The notes beneath the pieces were generated by a model. The model worked only from the letters and a program-made list of their open reading frames with translations, had not been told where the DNA came from and searched no databases. The translations under genes were made by a program, and so were the position numbers. Of a stretch of 64,000 bases of DNA, positions 52,254-61,327 are shown piece after piece. Source of the stretch: G963667675 sp965197565 (lineage in GTDB: Bacteria > Chloroflexota > Dehalococcoidia > Lucifugimonadales > UBA3495); the NCBI GenBank assembly GCA_965197565.1, contig CBDANK010000004.1, forward strand, positions 1,116,001 to 1,180,000. Reading direction: 5' to 3'. Within the stretch, counting starts at the first letter, position 1, and the number at the start of each line of letters is the position of its first letter.

Positions 52254-53885
52254 TCATTCCAAACCCGCCGAAGACTGGCGCCCTGCCCCCCGGGCCAGGG
52301 AGTCCAGCAGCACACCCACCCGGGACCGAAACGGCCGCACCCGGTTCCGTTCATGGGGCACACCGATGGCCGCCAAGAACATGACACTCTTTCCTTCGGC
52401 GTGAGGCGAGAAGAACTCCGTCAATTCATCGTCGTAGAAAGTCATCCCCGTAGCCCCCAACCCCAAGGAATGGGCACAAAGATAGACGTTGCCAACCCTT
52501 ATACCGGCCTCCAATTGAGCGGCCCGGTATCCTCGGTTTCCGTAACGCTCCAAGACCCGGTCGAGAGGGGCCATAAAGTAAATTACGGCAGCAGCGTCGG
52601 CTCCCAGGGCCTGTTCGAAGCACAGGTGCCCCGCTTCCTCCCGAAAGTCCCCCTGCTTGAGCAGTTCCAGCTTCCGCTCCAAGGGGGAGAAGAAGTAAGC
52701 GCCCGGAGTCAAGCCCTGTACCGCATTGACAATGATGTAGGCCTCCAACAAGCTCACCGTATCTCTTCCGAGGAAGTCAGCGGGAAGATTTCTCGTGGAT
52801 GCATCCAGGATAACCGCAAATTGAGAATATGAGATTGCTGCCCGGTCAAACCTGCGGGTGGAGCCCCGCTGCAATATAGTCGGGCCAAGTGGGTCCGCCT
52901 TCAAGGTTTCGATATCGCGCCGGCGGCCAACGACGCCTTGTCCCAAGGGAACAACGGTCTCCGCCGGGCTGGAAGGGATAAGGGACCCTTCAACACTTCT
53001 CCAAGCCAAGACCTCCTCTTTGGAGGTTAAACAAGAAGCGGCGTGAGTACGAACTATTTCCGGGTAGCTTATTTCGGAGTCGATACCGTCGTTTACCGGG
53101 ACCGCCAAGGGCGGCGTATCCAATGGAGGCGCGGCGGCCTGGGGCCCGCCGGTCCCGATGGGTATGAGACACAGGCTGGCTTCCCTATCCGGCGAGATGT
53201 CCACAAGGCGGTTCACCCGCCGGTCGTCGAAACCGGTCACCAGACTAACGGGCGGGGCTGCTCCTCCTCCAGCGACAGCCAGCATATTGGCTAGTATGGT
53301 GCCGGCGTCCCAGTAGCAATACCGGTAACCCCGGACCCGGTACTTCCAAGCGCTCCGCCAGAAAATCGCGCTAAGCACCAAGGTTACCGGGGCGGCCGCG
53401 GTCTTCTGGTCTCCAGCCGCGGCCTCCACCAACTCGCGGCGGTAGTCGCCTTCCCGCAGCCGAGTCAGACCGGATACGGAGGGGGAGAAATGGTAGACCC
53501 CGGCTTTAAGACCGGGGATGTCCCCAGCAACCAGGTACACTTCGACCGGGTAGAGAGCGCCCGCGGAGGCGGCGGCCCGGTAGTGGACTTCCCCTGCCAG
53601 TGGCAACACCCGCCGGTGGACCAATCCGGCGGAGAGGTGTAGCAATTGGGCCAAAAGGGTTAGGTCCAGAGACTTGGCCCCATCCTGGTCCTGGACGCCG
53701 GCCACTGCTTCCCTAGCCACTGCTTCCAAAGTAGAACAGTCAGGAGGGTCAAAGCCGGCGGGCAAGGGGACCAACGGGATGCCTGTATAGGACTTGTAGA
53801 GCGGGGGCTTGTTGCGCAGGTTTATATAGGACAGTTTGGTGGAGTCGTGATAGTCCTTGGCCGCTTCGATGTCTCGGTTTTTCAC
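52254..53885 (-). CDS. Double-domain SagB/ThcOx-type nitroreductase (dehydrogenase)
   Basis: This 543-residue protein contains two nitroreductase-like domains. The first, about 75-270, has YRAAASAGALYPVEVYLV and YWDAGTILANMLAVAGGGAAPPV. The second, about 320-520, has RGSTRRFDRAAISYSQFAVI, AYIIVNAVQGLTPGAYFFSP and RAAQLEAGIRVGNVYLCAHSLG. Such FMN-dependent SagB proteins oxidise thiazolines or oxazolines in azole-containing peptides when paired with a YcaO cyclodehydratase. No YcaO, precursor peptide or exporter is nearby, so the role is open. The start is GTG at 53883-53885. Confidence 0.87.
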   Translation of the reverse strand: MKNRDIEAAKDYHDSTKLSYINLRNKPPLYKSYTGIPLVPLPAGFDPPDCSTLEAVAREAVAGVQDQDGAKSLDLTLLAQLLHLSAGLVHRRVLPLAGEVHYRAAASAGALYPVEVYLVAGDIPGLKAGVYHFSPSVSGLTRLREGDYRRELVEAAAGDQKTAAAPVTLVLSAIFWRSAWKYRVRGYRYCYWDAGTILANMLAVAGGGAAPPVSLVTGFDDRRVNRLVDISPDREASLCLIPIGTGGPQAAAPPLDTPPLAVPVNDGIDSEISYPEIVRTHAASCLTSKEEVLAWRSVEGSLIPSSPAETVVPLGQGVVGRRRDIETLKADPLGPTILQRGSTRRFDRAAISYSQFAVILDASTRNLPADFLGRDTVSLLEAYIIVNAVQGLTPGAYFFSPLERKLELLKQGDFREEAGHLCFEQALGADAAAVIYFMAPLDRVLERYGNRGYRAAQLEAGIRVGNVYLCAHSLGLGATGMTFYDDELTEFFSPHAEGKSVMFLAAIGVPHERNRVRPFRSRVGVLLDSLARGAGRQSSAGLE

Positions 53886-53986
53886 AAAAGCCTCGTCAAG
53901 TGCTCGACGCCCATAGCTGGCTTTAGCCGCCAGGCATCAACTGAAAGCCGGCTGCCGGCCACTGGCCGCTACGTGGATCAGGAAGC

Positions 53987-54457
53987 CTAGCCGCCCAGCC
54001 GGAGCAACTCGTCCCACTCGTCCTTGACCACGGGTTGGATGGATAGCCGCATACCCCGGCGGGCTACCATCATATTTTGCAAGGCCGGATGGGCCTTAAT
54101 CTCTTGGAGGGTGACGGGCTTGGAGAATTCCTTGTCGGCCTGAATATCCACCATGAGCCAAACCGGGTTTTCCGGGGTGCTCCGAGAGTCAAAGTGCTTG
54201 TCGCCCGGTGTCCAGGCAGTAGGGTCGGGGTAAGCCTCTTTCACGATATGGGCGGTGCCTATTACTGCCGTCGGCGTGGTACTGGAGTGGTAGAAAAGCA
54301 CGCCATCGCCGACCTTCATTTCATCCCGCATCATATTCCGGACCTGGTAATTACGGACACCATCCCATTCCGCTGTCTGGTCCGGCTCGGCCAGCAGATC
54401 GGAAAAAGAAAATTCTCCCGGCTCGGACTTGAACAGCCAGTACTTTTTCTCAGCCAT
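53987..54457 (-). CDS. EVE domain protein
   Basis: EVE domains belong to the PUA/YTH-like fold and recognise modified bases in RNA or DNA. The 156-residue protein has KYWLFKSEPGEFSFSDLL at the start, WDGVRNYQVRNMMRDEMKVGD near 34-54, VLFYHSSTTPTAVIGTAHIV near 56-75 and PVWLMVDIQADKEF near 97-110, all standard. I use the ATG at 54455-54457, which has AAGGAGCTGGGA upstream; an ATG six codons upstream is also open. In some bacteria EVE proteins sit next to restriction systems, but none is seen here. Confidence 0.92.
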   Translation of the reverse strand: MAEKKYWLFKSEPGEFSFSDLLAEPDQTAEWDGVRNYQVRNMMRDEMKVGDGVLFYHSSTTPTAVIGTAHIVKEAYPDPTAWTPGDKHFDSRSTPENPVWLMVDIQADKEFSKPVTLQEIKAHPALQNMMVARRGMRLSIQPVVKDEWDELLRLGG

Positions 54458-54483
54458 TCCCAGCTCCTTAGCCAACTGCTGCG

Positions 54484-56247
54484 TTAGCGCAACCGGATTC
54501 CGGCGGCCTCCCGGTCGAAACAGCCCTCCACCGGGTTTTCACGTTCCCGGCGCAGCATGTCCTTACGCACTCGGAGACTGGGGGTCCGGGGCAAGTCATC
54601 CCGCATTTCTATATACCTGGGGACCTTAAAATAGGCCAGGCGCTCGGCGCACCAAAGCACCAACTCCGCGGGGCTTATTTCCGCGCCGGGGAGCGGCACC
54701 ACGCAAGCTTTCACTTCGTCTTCACCTAACTCCGACGGAACCGCCAGCACGGCGCTGTCCAGCACATCCGGATGGCGATTGAGCACCTTCTCCACTTCTT
54801 GAGAGGAGATGTTCTCGCCCCGCCGCCTGATAATGTCCTTCTTGCGGTCCACGAAATATAAGTAACCGTCTTGGTCCAGCCAGCCCAAGTCTCCGGTGTA
54901 TAGCCAGCCGTCCCGCAGCGATTGCCTTGTCTGTTCCTCATTACGCCAATAACCCGGTGTTACGACGGGATTCTTGATAGTGATCTCACCCACGGTATCG
55001 GGCGCCATGACGGCCCCGGTATCAGGGTCGGATATGCGAATCCGGTTGACGAAAGAAGGAGAGGGGTGTTGGCGTGCTGGTCCGGAAGACCTAGCCCGCC
55101 GCGGCCTGCCGATAACCTCGATAGTGCCGTAGCAGGTTTCCGTCATGCCGAAGCCGACTATGATCTCGGTGTTGAACCTTTGCTGGAAGGCTTCAAGAAA
55201 CTCGAGGGGAAAGGATGGCGAGCCGTAAAAGAGACGCACCGTGTTTTGGGAGTCCGTCGGGGACTCGGGTTGCTTGGCCAATACCGGCATCATCATGCCG
55301 ATGAAATTGACCACGGTGGCCCGGGCCTCCCGCACCTGGTCCCAAAACCGGGAAGCGCTAAACCTGTCCACTACCACCAAGGTAGCGCCCGCCGCTAAAG
55401 CTCCCATAGTCGAGTAATACTGGATATTGGCATGATAATAAGGCAAACAGGTGAAGAACCGGTCCTCCGAGGTTGCCTGGGTCCAGTGGGCAAAACCCTG
55501 TCCGGCCGCTACGTACATCCGGTGGGTTACTATCACACCCTTGGGATTGCCCGTCGTGCCGGAGGTGTAGACCAGCATGGAAATATCGTCGGGAGACACC
55601 TGCGGCGGTGCGGCCAAGCCCTGCGACTCACTTCGGCTCGAAGAGAAGCTGTTCCAGCCCGGTAAGGTCTCGTCTTGCTCCTCTTCAACAACCGGGGGAA
55701 TAGCGGGATTCTCTGCAACGGCGGAGTTGTTTTCCCGATTGTCCGGGGAAGTGGAGCCGTGTGCCGCGTCCACCACAAGCTTGTGCCGCAGGCTGGGGGC
55801 CATGACTGCGGCCTCCTCGGCTGTCGATGCTAATGTACGGTGGGCCACCAGCACCGAGGCGCCGGCGTCATTGAGGATAAAAGCAGTCTCGTCCTGTTTA
55901 TAGGCAGTGTTGATGGGAACACCGATGGCTCCCAATAGCGAAAGACCGAACCAGCAGTCCAGGTACTCGGGGCAATTAGGCATGAACAAGCATACCCTAT
56001 CGCCACGACCCACACCCAACCCTCGAAACATGCCGGCGGCCAACAACGCTCTTTGTTGCAACTGGCGGAAGGTGATTTTATCGCCGGACATCTCGGCGAA
56101 CACCTTGTCCGGATTCCGGGCCACAGCAGCGTCCAAGAACTCCCCTAAGGACAATTCCCAGGGGTGTCGTCCACTTGGAGCACTGGGGCCGGTACTGTCG
56201 CTCAAATCGGCTCCTATCAAACCAGGGAATCGCATCGCCCGCAGCAT
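54484..56247 (-). CDS. AMP-binding acyl-CoA ligase
   Basis: This 587-residue ANL-superfamily enzyme has SMLVYTSGTTGNPKGVIVTH as the phosphate loop, VGFGMTETCYGTIEV, the hinge YTGDLGWLDQDGYLYFVDRK and the C-terminal catalytic-Lys region (LPRTPSLRVRKDML). In this position the usual G-K is replaced by R-V-R-K, so the Lys may still be present but the sequence is unusual. An acidic and serine-rich stretch before the phosphate loop, about 190-225 (for example VVEEEQDETLPGWNSFSSSR), is an insertion compared with the other synthetase in this window. Starts at codon 1 or 5 (MRFPGLIG) are both possible. Confidence 0.9.
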   Translation of the reverse strand: MLRAMRFPGLIGADLSDSTGPSAPSGRHPWELSLGEFLDAAVARNPDKVFAEMSGDKITFRQLQQRALLAAGMFRGLGVGRGDRVCLFMPNCPEYLDCWFGLSLLGAIGVPINTAYKQDETAFILNDAGASVLVAHRTLASTAEEAAVMAPSLRHKLVVDAAHGSTSPDNRENNSAVAENPAIPPVVEEEQDETLPGWNSFSSSRSESQGLAAPPQVSPDDISMLVYTSGTTGNPKGVIVTHRMYVAAGQGFAHWTQATSEDRFFTCLPYYHANIQYYSTMGALAAGATLVVVDRFSASRFWDQVREARATVVNFIGMMMPVLAKQPESPTDSQNTVRLFYGSPSFPLEFLEAFQQRFNTEIIVGFGMTETCYGTIEVIGRPRRARSSGPARQHPSPSFVNRIRISDPDTGAVMAPDTVGEITIKNPVVTPGYWRNEEQTRQSLRDGWLYTGDLGWLDQDGYLYFVDRKKDIIRRRGENISSQEVEKVLNRHPDVLDSAVLAVPSELGEDEVKACVVPLPGAEISPAELVLWCAERLAYFKVPRYIEMRDDLPRTPSLRVRKDMLRRERENPVEGCFDREAAGIRLR

Positions 56248-56411
56248 TCCACAGTGGGAATCGGATGATTTCTGCGGCGGCGGCCCAAGTCAGGGCACAC
56301 CCAAACCTATCATGTACCCGGAACCGGGTCAATGGGGTCCAACCCTGTGGTTGACAGCTACAGACGCTGGGATTAAGCTGAATTTCCGACCGTGGGACGC
56401 TGGACTTGGGT

Positions 56412-56840
56412 ATGGCCGATTCAGTCGACATCAAACGGCTTAAGCTGACCAACAAGGAAGGGACCTCTGGAGTACTAGTTGGGTTTCGGTGTAGAGACTG
56501 CGGCATACACGTGTTCGGACCAGCAACTTTTTGCCAAGCATGTACCTCCGGCAATCTGGAGCCAGTGGAGTTCGCCAAGAAAGGAATCCTGTACAGTTAC
56601 ACGGTGGTTAGAGTGCCGCCGCCGGGTTGGCCCGGCCAGGTGCCTTATGTATTGGGACAGGTCGAGTTGCCCGAAGGGCCCCAGGTGCTGGCAGAGGTCA
56701 TCGAGTGCCCCAAGGACCAGTTGAAGATTGGGCTGCCGGTGGAACTGGCCCTATTGCGGGTGAGAAGCTCCGAGGAGGAGTCCGAGAAAGTGGTCTATAA
56801 GTGGAGACCGGCTCCCGCAGCAGAGGAGGAAGGGCGTTGA
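56412..56840 (+). CDS. Zn-ribbon OB-fold protein (DUF35 family)
   Basis: This 142-residue protein has a rubredoxin-like zinc knuckle: Cys at 27, 30, 41 and 44 (CRDC and CQAC) followed by an OB-fold with ILYSYTVVRVPPPGWPGQVP and GQVELPEGPQVLAEVIECP. DUF35 proteins bind thiolases and hand acyl-CoA to them. The gene overlaps the start of the thiolase gene by a TTGA junction, which agrees with a physical complex. I use the ATG at 56412; the TTG at 56406 is open but less likely. Confidence 0.92.
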   Translation: MADSVDIKRLKLTNKEGTSGVLVGFRCRDCGIHVFGPATFCQACTSGNLEPVEFAKKGILYSYTVVRVPPPGWPGQVPYVLGQVELPEGPQVLAEVIECPKDQLKIGLPVELALLRVRSSEEESEKVVYKWRPAPAAEEEGR

Positions 56841-57991
56841 ACCAAGTCAAGCCCGGCCGGGAGGTGATGGTCGCCGGCGTCGGTTTGCATCCGTTCGGCA
56901 GGTTCCCGGATAAAGACCTGGCCAACCTGGCCCTGGAAGCCGTAAAGCCAGCCCTTCAGGACGCGGGAGTGGCTTGGAAAGACATACCGGTGGCTTACTT
57001 TGGGCATGTGTACTACCACGGGATGTCGATGGGCGAAACGGCCCTAGCGGAATTGGGGTTGACCGGGATACCTATAATCAATGTGGAAAACGCTTGTTCC
57101 AGCGGGTCCACGGCCTTCTGGCAAGCCTATTGGGGTATCGCTGCCGGGCTTTTCGACTTGGCGCTGGCCTTTGGGGCGGAGAAGGTGCCGCGGGGACCGG
57201 TGACGGTAACTGCCGACGATAGCCCCGACCGTTACATCGGCGGGGACCACATGATGGCCGGTTACGCTCTACGTATGCGCCGCTACATGGAAGAGACGGG
57301 CGCCCCGGCCGCGGCCTTCGCCCAAGTTTCGGTGAAAGCTCGGCAGAACGCCGCCCTAAATCCCTACGCCCACCGCAAACAGGAACACACTCTGGAAGAA
57401 GTGCTGCAGTCGCGGCTCATCGCCGACCCTCTGACCCTTTATCAATGCTGCCCCACCAGTGAGGGCGGGGCTGCCGCCGTGCTATGCGCCGCCGACGCCT
57501 TGGACCGGTACGGTATAAACAAGGGCCGGTCGCTGCGCATCGCAGCGGCGGTATTGCGTTCCGGCTCCTATAACGGCCGAGGCAGCGACCACTCGGCTTT
57601 CAGCCCCTACCGCAGCGAGCCAGCAGCCCAAGACGCTTACGAAATGAGTGGAATAGAGCCGAAGGATGTGGACTTGGCGCAGGTCCACGATGCCGCTACT
57701 ATTGGTGAGTTGCAACAGTTGGAGGCGCTCCGGTTGGTGCCCTGGGGTCAGGCTTGGCAGGCCACCATGGATGGGCGGACAACGTTGTCTGGAGATATTC
57801 CCACCAACACCGACGGTGGACTGCTGGCGATGGGCCACCCTTTCGGGGCCACCGGCATCCGAATGATTCATGAGACAGTCACCCAATTGCGGGGCGAGGC
57901 CGGACAGCGTCAAGTGAGCAACCCCAAGGTAGGGTTGGCCCAGTGCTCGGGCGCGGGAGACGTGACTACCGTGCATATTTTGACTAAGTAG
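56837..57991 (+). CDS. Thiolase family protein (SCP-x/acetyl-CoA acetyltransferase-like)
   Basis: This 384-residue thiolase-fold enzyme has the nucleophilic Cys in NVENACSSGSTAFWQAYWG near 85-103. The GHPFGATGIRMIHE segment near 334 carries the catalytic His, and LAQCSGAGDVTTVHIL near 365-380 the second Cys. Both signature Cys and the His are present, so it is likely active. The start is TTG at 56837 with GAGGAGGAAG before it, overlapping the Zn-ribbon stop; an ATG at 56867 is an alternative. Zn-ribbon/thiolase pairs in bacteria cleave or condense 3-oxoacyl-CoAs, including steroid-derived ones. Confidence 0.92.
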   Translation: MNQVKPGREVMVAGVGLHPFGRFPDKDLANLALEAVKPALQDAGVAWKDIPVAYFGHVYYHGMSMGETALAELGLTGIPIINVENACSSGSTAFWQAYWGIAAGLFDLALAFGAEKVPRGPVTVTADDSPDRYIGGDHMMAGYALRMRRYMEETGAPAAAFAQVSVKARQNAALNPYAHRKQEHTLEEVLQSRLIADPLTLYQCCPTSEGGAAAVLCAADALDRYGINKGRSLRIAAAVLRSGSYNGRGSDHSAFSPYRSEPAAQDAYEMSGIEPKDVDLAQVHDAATIGELQQLEALRLVPWGQAWQATMDGRTTLSGDIPTNTDGGLLAMGHPFGATGIRMIHETVTQLRGEAGQRQVSNPKVGLAQCSGAGDVTTVHILTK

Positions 57992-58107
57992 CGTCCGGTT
58001 ATTAGTACTCGGCTATCCGCCGCCGGACACCTATTACCGGAACATAGTCGTCTTTATGTTAACTAAATATCGTCCAATTGCCGATGGCTAATATTTGAGG
58101 GTTAACA

Positions 58108-58392
58108 ATGGCGTCGTTCATCGTGTTGGCCGCCATGAAAGGAAGGTTCGTCTCGGACCAGGGACACACCTACGACAATTTTCAGATGCTGGGGTATGTG
58201 GACGCGGGAAACCCCAACGATGCTGTTGCCACTTTTTTCGATCAGGCGCCTTTCCCTATCCGCTGGGGAGACGTGGAGTACATGTGGGCCGAACGCTTGG
58301 CGGACCACCCATCCAATACCCACTACGGGGATTACGAGCGCGTTTACGTTGACTCATTACGGCGCCGCTGGGAGCCGATGTCTAAGCCTTGA
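58108..58392 (+). CDS. Hypothetical 94-residue protein
   Basis: I do not recognise this protein. It begins ASFIVLAAMKGRFVSDQGHT and has DNFQMLGYVDAGNPNDAVAT, a pattern that suggests an alpha/beta fold, then FPIRWGDVEYMWAERLADHP with several aromatics and a C-terminal Arg-rich end. No signal, membrane segment or known motif is seen. It precedes another unknown gene by 14 bases in the same direction, and these two are the only unassigned neighbours in a metabolic stretch. The ATG follows GAGGGTTAACA. Confidence 0.65.
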   Translation: MASFIVLAAMKGRFVSDQGHTYDNFQMLGYVDAGNPNDAVATFFDQAPFPIRWGDVEYMWAERLADHPSNTHYGDYERVYVDSLRRRWEPMSKP

Positions 58393-58406
58393 TATAGAGG
58401 AGTCTT

Positions 58407-59081
58407 ATGCACACCGCTAATCATCTTCGCGACAGCGACTTCGAAATCTTCGTGAACGGGCGTCAACAGGACCACGCCGAGTTTTTCCGGGGATTCACCA
58501 ATGTACGAAGGCTGGGTCTTGTGGCGCCGGGAGGGATTGACGGCGTTGGCGCCTCCAACCTGATTATGGCCTATGTGACGGCGTTTTACGATGCTTACCG
58601 CGCCACGGGTGAAGACTTCTACGCCTATCCGGATTTTTTCATATTCCAAAGCAAAAACCCGGTGGCAAGTTATGGCAAGCTGGACATTTGGCCCGACCAC
58701 AAGTGGGTCAGTGTCGGAGGCAACGCGATTGAGCGGCTGAATGCGATCAACGACCGCGGGGTGAATATACTGATGGTGCCGGACGGCAAGCCCGCTGAAC
58801 CAAACTATGAAAGACCCCAGCTAGCCAGCGCCCGGCGAAACATTGATACTTGCTACGTTTATTCCCTTGATGGGCAGGTCAAAGCGGCAGACCTAACGGT
58901 CCGCTGCCCGAAAGAACCGATTGCCGAGTGGACAATTGGAGTGTTTGAAACTCCGGCGCTTTCAGAGGATTCGACCATCCAACGGCAAAAATCCGAATGG
59001 GCCTCTGTCCATGCGGAAAAGGCATTCCTCGAGCAGTCCTATCGACAGGTCAGCCTCGACGAGGCGCTGTTGCTCCTGTAG
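58407..59081 (+). CDS. Hypothetical 224-residue protein
   Basis: I do not recognise this protein. It contains AEFFRGFTNVRRLGLVAPGG near 24-43, ASNLIMAYVTAFYDAYRATG near 50-69, FFIFQSKNPVASYGKLDIWP near 78-97 and HKWVSVGGNAIERLNAINDR near 99-118. The SYGKLDIWPDHKW and NILMVPDG segments are well structured. A later charged section (QRQKSEWASVHAEKAFLEQS) follows. No transmembrane region is visible. It is coupled in position to the 94-residue protein upstream and may form a two-component unit with it. Confidence 0.7.
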   Translation: MHTANHLRDSDFEIFVNGRQQDHAEFFRGFTNVRRLGLVAPGGIDGVGASNLIMAYVTAFYDAYRATGEDFYAYPDFFIFQSKNPVASYGKLDIWPDHKWVSVGGNAIERLNAINDRGVNILMVPDGKPAEPNYERPQLASARRNIDTCYVYSLDGQVKAADLTVRCPKEPIAEWTIGVFETPALSEDSTIQRQKSEWASVHAEKAFLEQSYRQVSLDEALLLL

Positions 59082-59104
59082 ATAGAATTCTATCTGATTG
59101 ACGG

Positions 59105-59887
59105 CTAGAGGTCCTTGGTGAACTCTCTCAGTTGGCTGAAGTCGGCGCGGAAACCCTCGGCCAGTGCCCGGCGGTCGCTGCCGTGCAGGATAAACCGGGC
59201 CCCTTGACTGATCCAGAAGGTGGAAAGCTCCGGTGTTTGGTGGTGTACCAGCACCGGAATGCCCCGGGCCTCGGCGGTGTCGATGATATGCTTGACCGTG
59301 TTCCGGTACTCCGGCTTATCGTACTGGTCGGGCGCCCCCAATGAGATACTCAAGTCGTTGGGACCTACGAAGACGCCGTCAATTCCGGGCACGTCCAGCA
59401 TCTTGTCCAGAAGGTTCACCGCCGCGACGCTTTCAATGCCTATCACGGCGACACTGTTCTTGTTGCGGTCTTCCAAATAGGCGCGAGTGGCGTCGCTGAC
59501 GTGTTCTCCTGCGTCCACTACCCGTTTCACCGCCTCTCCCTTTAACGGGCGCCACTTGGCCGCCGCCACCACCTCTTTCACTTCTTCCACTGTCTCGCAG
59601 TAGGGAGCCAGCACTCCCTGGGCCCCGGCATCCATAGCCATGGTGACGTAGTGGGAGTCCGGGATGGGGATACGGACGATGGGGGCTACGCCGGTAGTGT
59701 TGAACATATTCAGGTAGTCGCCCAACTCGGCCCGGCTGCGGGGGTTGTGCTCGGTGTCGATGATAACGTAGTCCAAGCCCACGCCTGCCAGGGTGGGAAT
59801 CCAGCGGGGGCTTCGGCCGATGGTAATCATGGTGCCGAAAACCCGGCCGCCGGCCTGTAAAGTCGCTTTTAGCTCTGCGCCATTCAT
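59105..59887 (-). CDS. HpcH/HpaI-type aldolase (class II pyruvate aldolase)
   Basis: This 260-residue TIM-barrel aldolase begins NGAELKATLQAGGRVFGTMI and has YVIIDTEHNPRSRAEL near 40-55, the metal-binding GAQGVLAPYCETVEEVKEVV near 87-106, IGIESVAAVNLLDKMLDVPG near 148-167 and DGVFVGPNDLSISLG near 169-183. These belong to HpaI/GarL-type enzymes that split 4-hydroxy-2-oxoacids into pyruvate and an aldehyde. The open frame starts at a TTG at 59921-59923, but the ATG at 59885-59887 matches the family N-terminus. Known substrates include sugar-acid and hydroxyphenylacetate breakdown products. Confidence 0.93.
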   Translation of the reverse strand: MNGAELKATLQAGGRVFGTMITIGRSPRWIPTLAGVGLDYVIIDTEHNPRSRAELGDYLNMFNTTGVAPIVRIPIPDSHYVTMAMDAGAQGVLAPYCETVEEVKEVVAAAKWRPLKGEAVKRVVDAGEHVSDATRAYLEDRNKNSVAVIGIESVAAVNLLDKMLDVPGIDGVFVGPNDLSISLGAPDQYDKPEYRNTVKHIIDTAEARGIPVLVHHQTPELSTFWISQGARFILHGSDRRALAEGFRADFSQLREFTKDL

Positions 59888-59923
59888 TTCTATATCCGTC
59901 TTGAGTGGATCTGCGTCAGCCAA

Positions 59924-59967
59924 GCTGAAGCTTTTTAGATTCTTCGCCTACGGCTCAGAATGACATT
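59924..59967. repeat. Dispersed repeat copy matching the right end of the 2122-2262 element
   Basis: These 44 bases match 2221-2264 with about three differences, including AGATTC(T/C)TCGCCTACGGC and the TGACATT end. The following sequence to 60077 contains TCCGAGAATGAAAA, also found after the first copy at 2265-2278. This is a short dispersed repeat placed between two genes, consistent with a decayed or solo end. Confidence 0.6.
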
Positions 59968-60077
59968 GTTATGAAAATAGCCTATTTTCATCCCCTTACG
60001 TGGCCTTCACAAGGCCATCAGCAATTCCGAGAATGAAAACACTCTATGGGGCTGCATACCCGGTCAGTAACCAGAGG

Positions 60078-61163
60078 TTAGTGTGCTTCCATTACCCTTT
60101 CACAGAACCTGGCCGTGGTCACTAGGTCCGGGATGAGCACGTACTCGTTGACAGTGTGCATCTCGTTGGTGGACATCCCCACTACCACGCAGTCAATGCC
60201 ATTGAGCCTCATGGCGTTGGCGTCGGTGCCGCCGCCCGACGGTTGAATGTCCGGGTCCAAGCGCATCTCCCTCATGACCCGAGTAACCAAGCGGACGACA
60301 GGGTCATTGGGGTCCAGGTCATACATCTGGAACAGCACTTCCAAGTCTTCCTGGATGGTGGCTTCCCGGTAACGCTGCCTGGCCTGTTGCAGCGTGGCCA
60401 GCACCTGCAGGCGAAGCAGGTCTACGGTCTCGGTGTTGCGGCTACGGAACTCGCCGCTAAAAGCAACGTCCGCAGGCACTGCATTGCGCACCGAGCCGCC
60501 GGATATGAGTCCGACGTTGAAAGTGGTTTCCGCGTCCAAGCGTCCTTGGGGTAATTCCGAGATGATGTCCGTGGCGATGCGAATGGCAGACAACCCCTTT
60601 TCCGGCTCTACGCCGGCGTGAGCGGCCCGCCCCTTCACTGAAACATCGAACGCCACGTAGGTGGGGCTGGAGCCGGTAATGCGGTTCACCGGCCCATTGC
60701 CGTCGAAGACCACGGACTCCTTGGCCCGGATCATGGAGTAGTCCAAGTTGCTGGCGCCCACCAAGCCGATTTCTTCACCCCTAGTGAATACCACCTGCAC
60801 CGGGCGTCTGGCCCGGCCTTCCTGCGCCGCCGATTGCAGTGCCTCCATGATTGCCGCTACTCCGGCCTTGCAATCAGCCCCTAGTATAGTGGTCCCGTCG
60901 GATTCGATGCGGTCGCCGCGGACTTGGGGTTTGATTCCCCGCCCCGGTTCAACCGTGTCCATGTGGGCCGACAGGAGCAAAGGGTCATCCCCCGGCTCCG
61001 AGGCAATAACGTTGCCGTGGGCGTCCCGCTCGACCTGGAAATTCAGGTTCCGCAAGCGCTCTTCCAGGTGTTTGGATACGTCCTCCTCTTCATTGGAGGG
61101 ACTGTCAATTCTTACCAAATCGCATAATGAGTTGACCAGCCTTTCTTGATCGACCATCATCAC
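60078..61163 (-). CDS. M20-family metallopeptidase (peptidase T-like)
   Basis: This 361-residue dinuclear-zinc peptidase has LLSAHMDTVEPGRG near 63-76 (H67, D69), TTILGADCKAGVAAIMEALQ near 91-110 (D97), VFTRGEEIGLVGASNLD near 125-141 (the general-base Glu and a metal Glu), and IQPSGGGTDANAMRLNGID with a C-terminal MSTNEMHTVNEYV containing the last metal His. It most resembles PepT2-like members that release tri- and dipeptides. The fold includes a lid domain at about 175-290 with the PTYVAFDVSVKGRAAHAG segment. The first of three consecutive ATGs is taken as start. Confidence 0.92.
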   Translation of the reverse strand: MMMVDQERLVNSLCDLVRIDSPSNEEEDVSKHLEERLRNLNFQVERDAHGNVIASEPGDDPLLLSAHMDTVEPGRGIKPQVRGDRIESDGTTILGADCKAGVAAIMEALQSAAQEGRARRPVQVVFTRGEEIGLVGASNLDYSMIRAKESVVFDGNGPVNRITGSSPTYVAFDVSVKGRAAHAGVEPEKGLSAIRIATDIISELPQGRLDAETTFNVGLISGGSVRNAVPADVAFSGEFRSRNTETVDLLRLQVLATLQQARQRYREATIQEDLEVLFQMYDLDPNDPVVRLVTRVMREMRLDPDIQPSGGGTDANAMRLNGIDCVVVGMSTNEMHTVNEYVLIPDLVTTARFCERVMEAH

Positions 61164-61327
61164 CTACCGAGACTATTATTCTCCCTATCCACGCGGCCAT
61201 ATTATACAATAACCTGGGCTGTCATTTTGAATCTACGGTGTTGCCTTGTGTTGTCCGCTGCTGATATGTTGTTACCAAATTATGCGGAAACTTACCCAAC
61301 AGATCCTAGCAACAAGGGAGGAACAAT

